DNA from: Diphasiastrum complanatum
Lineage: Eukaryota > Streptophyta > Lycopodiopsida > Lycopodiales > Lycopodiaceae
Length of the DNA: 64,000 bases
Direction: 5' to 3'
NCBI GenBank assembly: GCA_029204225.1
Contig: CM055102.1
Location: 31,242,607 to 31,306,606 of the forward strand
The notes beneath the pieces are model-generated. The model saw only the letters and a program-made list of their open reading frames with translations. It did no database searches and had not been told where the DNA came from. Shown here piece by piece: positions 56,401-64,000 of the stretch; position 1 is the first letter of the stretch, and each line of letters opens with the position of its first letter. A program made the position numbers and the translations under genes.

Positions 56401-59400
56401 TTAAAAACTCATCATTGGTCCAATAGTGTTCATTGTCGTATCTATGAATGGCTTTATGGTCGTCTTTGCAAGTTTGTGGTTCGGTGATGACTGAGTTCTA
56501 GAAGTGATTCCAATGGCTGCAAGAGCGGCCTCAGTTACGCGCACCTTGTGGGTAGCAGTTTGGTAGGTGATGTAGAACTTGGCTTTGGCCTCGAACCAGG
56601 TGCTAAAGGCCATGGTAATGAATTCCATATTAATACTTTTGGAGATCTTCATTGTGGTGAGCAAAGGCTCAGGAAGGTTCTTCTCTCTAATAAAATGAAA
56701 CTGAGCTTCTATTTGTTTAGTTCTAGTAGGAGTTTTTGGGTTCGGAGGTAGAGCTATACAGCTTTGATTGTCGCACTGGAGTATAGTTGGACCGATCTGT
56801 GGAAATTGCAGACCTTGTAGCAACCTTCTTAGCCAAATAATCTCCTTCGCTGCTAATGTAGCTACAACATATTTTGATTCTGTAGAGGACAATGAAATGC
56901 ATTTATGCTTTTTGCTATTCCATGAAATTGGTCCTCCTGCAAGAAAACAAATATAACTAGATGTGGACTTTTTGGTATCCATGTCTCCTACCCAATCTGA
57001 ATTTGAATGAGTGACTAAGATAAGTGCAGCTTTCATATTACCATTATAGTACAAAGCATAGTGCTTCGTAACTTGAATGTACTTCAATACTCTTGCAGAG
57101 CCTTCCAATGTTGTAAGCCTGGATTGGACATGTATTGAGACATTGTGCTTACCGCATATGCTAGATCAGGTCGTGTGTAGATCATAGAATTAGAGAACTG
57201 ATTATTGACTGATAAGGGTATATGCACATTTCTTTTTGTTCTACTTGAGTTATGAGGCACATGTCTTTAGACAGTTTGGATTTTGGATCCATAGGTGTTT
57301 CTATCGGCTTACAATCCTCCATGCCATATCTGTAAAGTACATTGGTTAGATAGGCTTCTTGGCTTATAGCGATTCTTCTGCTTGCGCGATCTCTTGTGAT
57401 CTCCATACCAAGTAGGTAATGAACTGGGCCTAAATCAGTCATCTCAAATTTTGATGAAAGCAACAATTTTGTTTCATACAATATCTGATTTGAATTGCTG
57501 ATAATTAATGAATCATCAACATACAATGCTATTATGACATAACTTGACCCTTTACACTTGAGATATACATTTGAGTCTGCGGAGAAAGAAGTAAAGTTAT
57601 GCTGCAACAAAAGGTGATTGATTCATTCATACCAGGCCCTAGGAGCTTGCTTGAGGCCACAAAGTGCCTTATACAATTTACATACCATATGGTCTTGGCC
57701 TTGAAGGACGTACCTTTCTGTTTGATAAATGAAAATGTCTTCTTGTATATATCCATGAAGGAATGTCATCTGGACATCCATCTGATGAATGTCCAGATCT
57801 TCTGCAGCAACTATAGCCAGCAAGGTGCAAATAGATTGATGTTTTACCACTGGACTGAAAGTATTAGTGTAACCTATTCCATAAACTTGCTCATATCCTT
57901 TAACCACTAAAGGAGCTTTCCATTTGGAAATTGATCCATCTGGCTTAAGCTTTAGCTTGAAGATCCACTTAGTGTCAATAGGTTTTTTGTGCATAGTAGG
58001 GACATCCAAACACACATAGGTAATTGAGGCTTGGTTTGTAACCATAGTAGGCTTCAAACGGAGTTCTGGAGTCAACTGCCTTTGTGTTGGAATAATTTTA
58101 CAGATAGCATGCTGTAGAAATTGCTTCAGCCCAAAATTTGTTGGGTAACTGAGCATTGGACATCATGGATCGTGCAGCTTCCAACAATGTTCAATTCTTT
58201 CGTTCAGCTACTTTGTTCTGTTGTGGAGTGTAGCTTGCTGTAAACTGATGGTGTACGCCGCATGAAGATACATAGTTTGCCATTTCATCTGACATGTACT
58301 CTCCCCCTGAATTAGACCGCAGGGTCTTGATCTTCTGACCAGTTTGAGTCTCAACAAACTGTTTAAATTCTCTGAAACAATTGAATGCCTCAGACTTGTT
58401 CTTGATGATGAACATAGTTCTGGTAAATCGGGAGTAGTCATCAATAAACGTGATGAAATATAAGACATTACCCAAAGAGGGTACACTCATAGGACCACAT
58501 AAGTTACTATGGATTGAATCAAGAATGGACTTAGCTCTTTTGGCTTGTCCTTTTGGAGATTTTGTTCTAGGTTGTCTCCCTAGTAAGCACATTTCACAAA
58601 TAAACTGATTACTTGTAGAGACAACATTCATGCTCATATCCTTGACCAAATTATTATGATGCATGTATAAGATTGTCCTTATCTTTAAATGTCCTAATCT
58701 TTGATGCCATACATGAGCATTAGAATTACTCACAAAAGTAGTAAAGGCATATTCATGACCCAAAACATACAAATTACCTTCTCTATTTGCAAATTTCATT
58801 ACAGTTCTTATCCAAAATGATACATTGTTTTGAATTGAACAAGGCTCTACGGTGCTGATCAGTGAGTTTGTTGACTGATAGTAAATTCTTTGTCAGTTTG
58901 GGTGCATACAATACATCTTTAAGCAATGTTAATTCACCATTTGGAAGGTAGAGGCGTATAGATCCTTTGCCTCCAATCTATAGTGCACTTGAGTCACCGA
59001 AGTAAACATACTTTGAATGTGCTGGTGTGAGATCTTCGAATAGGAATTTACATGTTGTCATGTGCTAAAAAGCACCGGAATCGAGATACAATCCATGACA
59101 TCTCTAATGGGTTCGTCTTGTATCATGAGCGCCTTAATATCTTCTTCTTGGGAATATCTAACAGAGTCAGAGCCTCCTTCTTGATGCTACTGCATCTTCT
59201 TTTTGGCTTTGTTGTGCTTGAGAATCTGATCGTCCTTGATGTCATGATTGGATCTTTTGTAGTATCTACAAAATATCTTGGTCTTGGCTTGTTGTTATTG
59301 TTGTCGATTGTGTTGTTGTTGTTGTTGCATTGAATCTAACTGCTCCATCTTTGTCTTCTTATCCTTGAAGTTCTTCTTCTTGGACTGCTGCTTATTAGAA

Positions 59401-59662
59401 TACAAGGTCATTGTCTTGTTACTCGTTGTAGATAAGCTCTTTCTCCTAACTTCTTCCTTCAACATGCTTGTTCTCAGCTTCTAGAGTGAAAGAGCAGGAT
59501 TATTGCTAAGAAGCAATACCAGATTGTTGTAGGAGGGTGGAAGACTGGCGAGAAGAGACATTGTAGAGTCTTTTTTTGAAATAGGAAAACCTATTGCAGC
59601 TAATTGATTCATCATTCGTTTAAACTCATTTAGATGATCACTGAATGCATACATGGAATGAG
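56401..59662 (-). pseudogene. Copia element I, gag to RNase H, decayed
   Basis: From high to low: gag (SMYAFSDHLNEFKRMMNQL, STMSLLASLPPSYNNLVLLL; 59660-59480), a Gln-rich part, a decayed knuckle (FCRYYKRSNH), protease and pre-integrase traces, integrase at 58799-58191 (HQRLGHLK, FIDDYSRFTR, GGEYMSDEM, YTPQQNKVAERKN), RT at 58156-57182 (IDTKWIFKLKLKPDGS, DVQMTFLHGYIQEDIFIY, LYVDDSLIIS) and RNase H at 57108-56401 (TKKSTSSYICFLAGG, SLSSTESKYVVATL). The first two catalytic Asp of integrase read as Asn (IHSNLCG, LRSNSGGEY), both single G-to-A changes. Several frameshifts. No LTR is attached at either end. Confidence 0.85.
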
Positions 59663-61230
<1,568 letters not shown>

Positions 61231-61275
<45 letters not shown>

Positions 61276-61287
61276 ACACACACACAC
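61231..61287. repeat. Poly-C (31) followed by (CA)n
   Basis: Thirty-one C in a row at 61231-61261, then about thirteen CA units. On the minus strand this is a long G run able to form a quadruplex. Its length may be uncertain because sequencing of such runs is error-prone. It sits at the start of the readable part of copia J. Confidence 0.9.
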
Positions 61288-61770
61288 AACAACTTCGACT
61301 CAGATTGGGGAGGAAATGCCTCAACCAGAAAATCCACTTCTGGGTTTTGTTTATTTCTGGCAGAGGGACCAACCTCATGAAAAGTGAAAATCAGTTGCGC
61401 TCTCTTCAACCAAAGCGGAGTACATCGTAGCATGCCAAGCTTCAAAAGAAGCTATATGGATCAGACTACTACTTCATGTTCTACATCACACTCAGTTTAA
61501 TGCTACCACCACTCTATGTGACACTATTAGTTGTATTTCACTGTCTCTGAATTCCAAATTTTGTGGTAGGTCTAAGCATATTGAAATCCAATATCATTTT
61601 ATTAGGAAAAAAAATTTCTCAGGACAAGTGATTCTTCAATACTGCTGCACAACAAAAATAGTTGCAGACATATTCACCAAAGCTCTTCCCAGGATCAAGC
61701 ACCAAAAGTTTTTCAACTTGTTAAACCTAACAAAAACTGTCAAGGCACCAACCGTGACCTTAAGGGGAAC
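61288..61770 (+). pseudogene. Copia J RNase H remnant
   Basis: Plus strand with DSDWGGNASTRKSTSGF, FLAEGPTS, SSTKAEYIVACQASKEAI, SKHIEIQYHFIRKK and VADIFTKALPR, in at least two frames with a stop after GPTS. It is the end of a copia polyprotein; everything upstream is missing or replaced by the poly-C/CA tract. It is followed by the purine tract TTAAGGGGAAC and the LTR at 61771. Confidence 0.85.
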
Positions 61771-62580
<810 letters not shown>

Positions 62581-63330
62581 AATTTGAAAAAACAGAGAAA
62601 AACCATAAATTTTTTAAAAAACCCTTGAAAAATTTTAAAAAAAAATCTAATCTTCATAAGAACCTTCGTAGAGCCCTCTGAAGTTCCATCTCAGTGAGAC
62701 AAGGACACAAAGAAGCTTGCGAAGGTTAGTTCCCAGTATAAGTGCTCTTGTGAAGGTTCCCAAGATAAAAAAAAAGACGAGAAAATCGGGCTGAACCTTC
62801 GTAGACATCAAAATCTTCAGTACCAGTTGCAGGTAACCTTTGTAGAGGCTTCTGAAGGTCCATCTCAGTGAGACAAGAACACATAAAAGCTTGCAAAGGG
62901 GGGGCGGGGTGATATACAGTGAGCAGAAAAGTGAATTTAAATGTTTAAAAATCTACAAAATCAGAAAATCCAGAGAATTATCGTCAAACTAACCTTCGCA
63001 GACCATCCCATTGTCTTTAAAATGTCATTTTACATCAGTGATGAAGTCTGCAAGAGTTAGTACAAGATATTGGTGAAGATCAGAGCACAAAGATTTCCTG
63101 AAGCCTCACAGATAGTGAAATTTTTGTTTCTTGCAATAGTTAACCTTCGCAAACTTTTGCAAAGTTAGATTCATACCAGATACAGCTCCAGTGAAACTTG
63201 CGAGAGTTATCTCCTAGTATTTTTGAAAAAATAAAGGTTTTTGACTGAAAAACAGTGAAAGAACCTTTGCACGGCCAATCCTCACACGAGTAATCTTCGC
63301 AAATAGGATCAATAGTTAGATCCAGCTACT

Positions 63331-63733
63331 GTAAAAACCTCAAGCCAATCGGAGCTAGGATCAAAAAGTTATCAAGGAAAAACCAACCTAAGAGGCCTAA
63401 AACCCCACTCTCGGCCAACCAAACTGATCAGATCCCTTAAAATCTAGATTGAATTCTACTGAACCAGCAAGATCCAACATCCTTGGACTCTACCGCCGAA
63501 TGAATCTGAGATCCAGATGATTAGTAGCCAGAAGAATAGCGAATCAAGCACCAAATCTTTCTAGAGTTATAGTCGTGCAAATCGAGGCAGAAGCAGAACC
63601 AGCACCAATGGATCCTATGGGTCAACCCTGTAGATTTTCGAGTTGTTTTGGTGGGCAGTTGTTCTGGCTGCTCCTGTTTGTGCTACCTTTGTGGCTAGCT
63701 TGCGGAATTATTGTAGGATCCTAAAACAAATGA
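63331..63733. other. Spacer without recognised gene
   Basis: Sequence between the tandem array and the last copia fragment. No motif or open frame of note. Confidence 0.3.
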
Positions 63734-64000
63734 TTACATATCACTGACTTCCACACATTCGATCAAACAAAATGGCACGAACAATGAGAGATGGAATAGA
63801 AGAGAGCATTTTGTAATGTTATGGTACTTCAGAGGTATGTGTTTAGTCTTTGAATGAAAGACTGGATCCTGGGATAGATATATGGCACTATGAGAATCCA
63901 TCATCATCGTGCATGGTTTTCTTTGTGGTATGCCAATTGCCTCCAGCATCATCCACAACCATATTACCTCATTCACCATCTTCGAAATGCGACATATTCA
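63734..64000 (-). pseudogene. Copia RNase H fragment at the window edge
   Basis: Minus strand: EVIWLWMMLEAIGIPQ, DSHSAIYLSQDPVFHSKTKH and a stop-limited tail after KYHN that departs from the usual HYHFVRE. It is the second half of a copia RNase H; the rest lies beyond the window. Confidence 0.75.

Overview
This window reads as nuclear DNA of a land plant with a repeat-rich genome. The evidence is Ty1/copia and Ty3/gypsy retrotransposons on both strands, a plant-type initiator-Met primer binding site, GT-AG introns and a PIF/Harbinger (ALP1-like) protein. No ordinary housekeeping gene was recognised. A non-flowering lineage is possible, but that is an impression and not shown by the sequence.

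Layout. 1-2826: AT-rich DNA and a gypsy scrap. 2827-5760: 3' half of a copia element (G) with a 1.09 kb LTR. 5761-23327: a nest of four copia elements, C containing B containing A' containing A. A (14167-20597) is complete: two 655-bp LTRs with one visible difference, GGTTA target duplications and one open 1317-codon gag-pol. Its host A' is a relative in which integrase, RT and RNase H are replaced by an unrecognised coding region. 23328-25130: GC-rich piece and a large CT/GA minisatellite with inverted arms. 25131-33830: a divergent pair of decayed, intron-containing genes. The minus-strand gene joins a ParB-like domain to a DNA methyltransferase; the plus-strand gene looks like a DDE-type transposase. 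33840-42186: gypsy scrap, copia F split by element D (GTATA duplications), and element E with an open 1325-codon gag-pol; one segment has been inverted. 42187-42716: a detached inverted copy of the flank of the divergent pair. 44418-45290: gypsy gag relic. 46887-48236: intact HARBI1/ALP1-like gene. 48985-50870: gypsy pol relic split by a solo LTR (TCAAA duplications). 51250-52690: copia H. 53000-55430: unrecognised proline-rich coding relic ending at an LTR. 56401-59662: copia I. 59663-64000: microsatellites, a poly-C tract, copia J, a tandem array of about 155 bp units and a copia fragment cut by the window edge.

How it fits together. Only A has everything needed for retrotransposition; E keeps the protein but has lost its 5' LTR. 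A' and D lack pol, share a 3' block and keep LTR ends, so they look like passengers of relatives such as A. The methyltransferase/transposase pair is the best candidate for an undescribed system: a probable DNA transposon carrying its own ParB-like DNA-modification protein, here inactivated.
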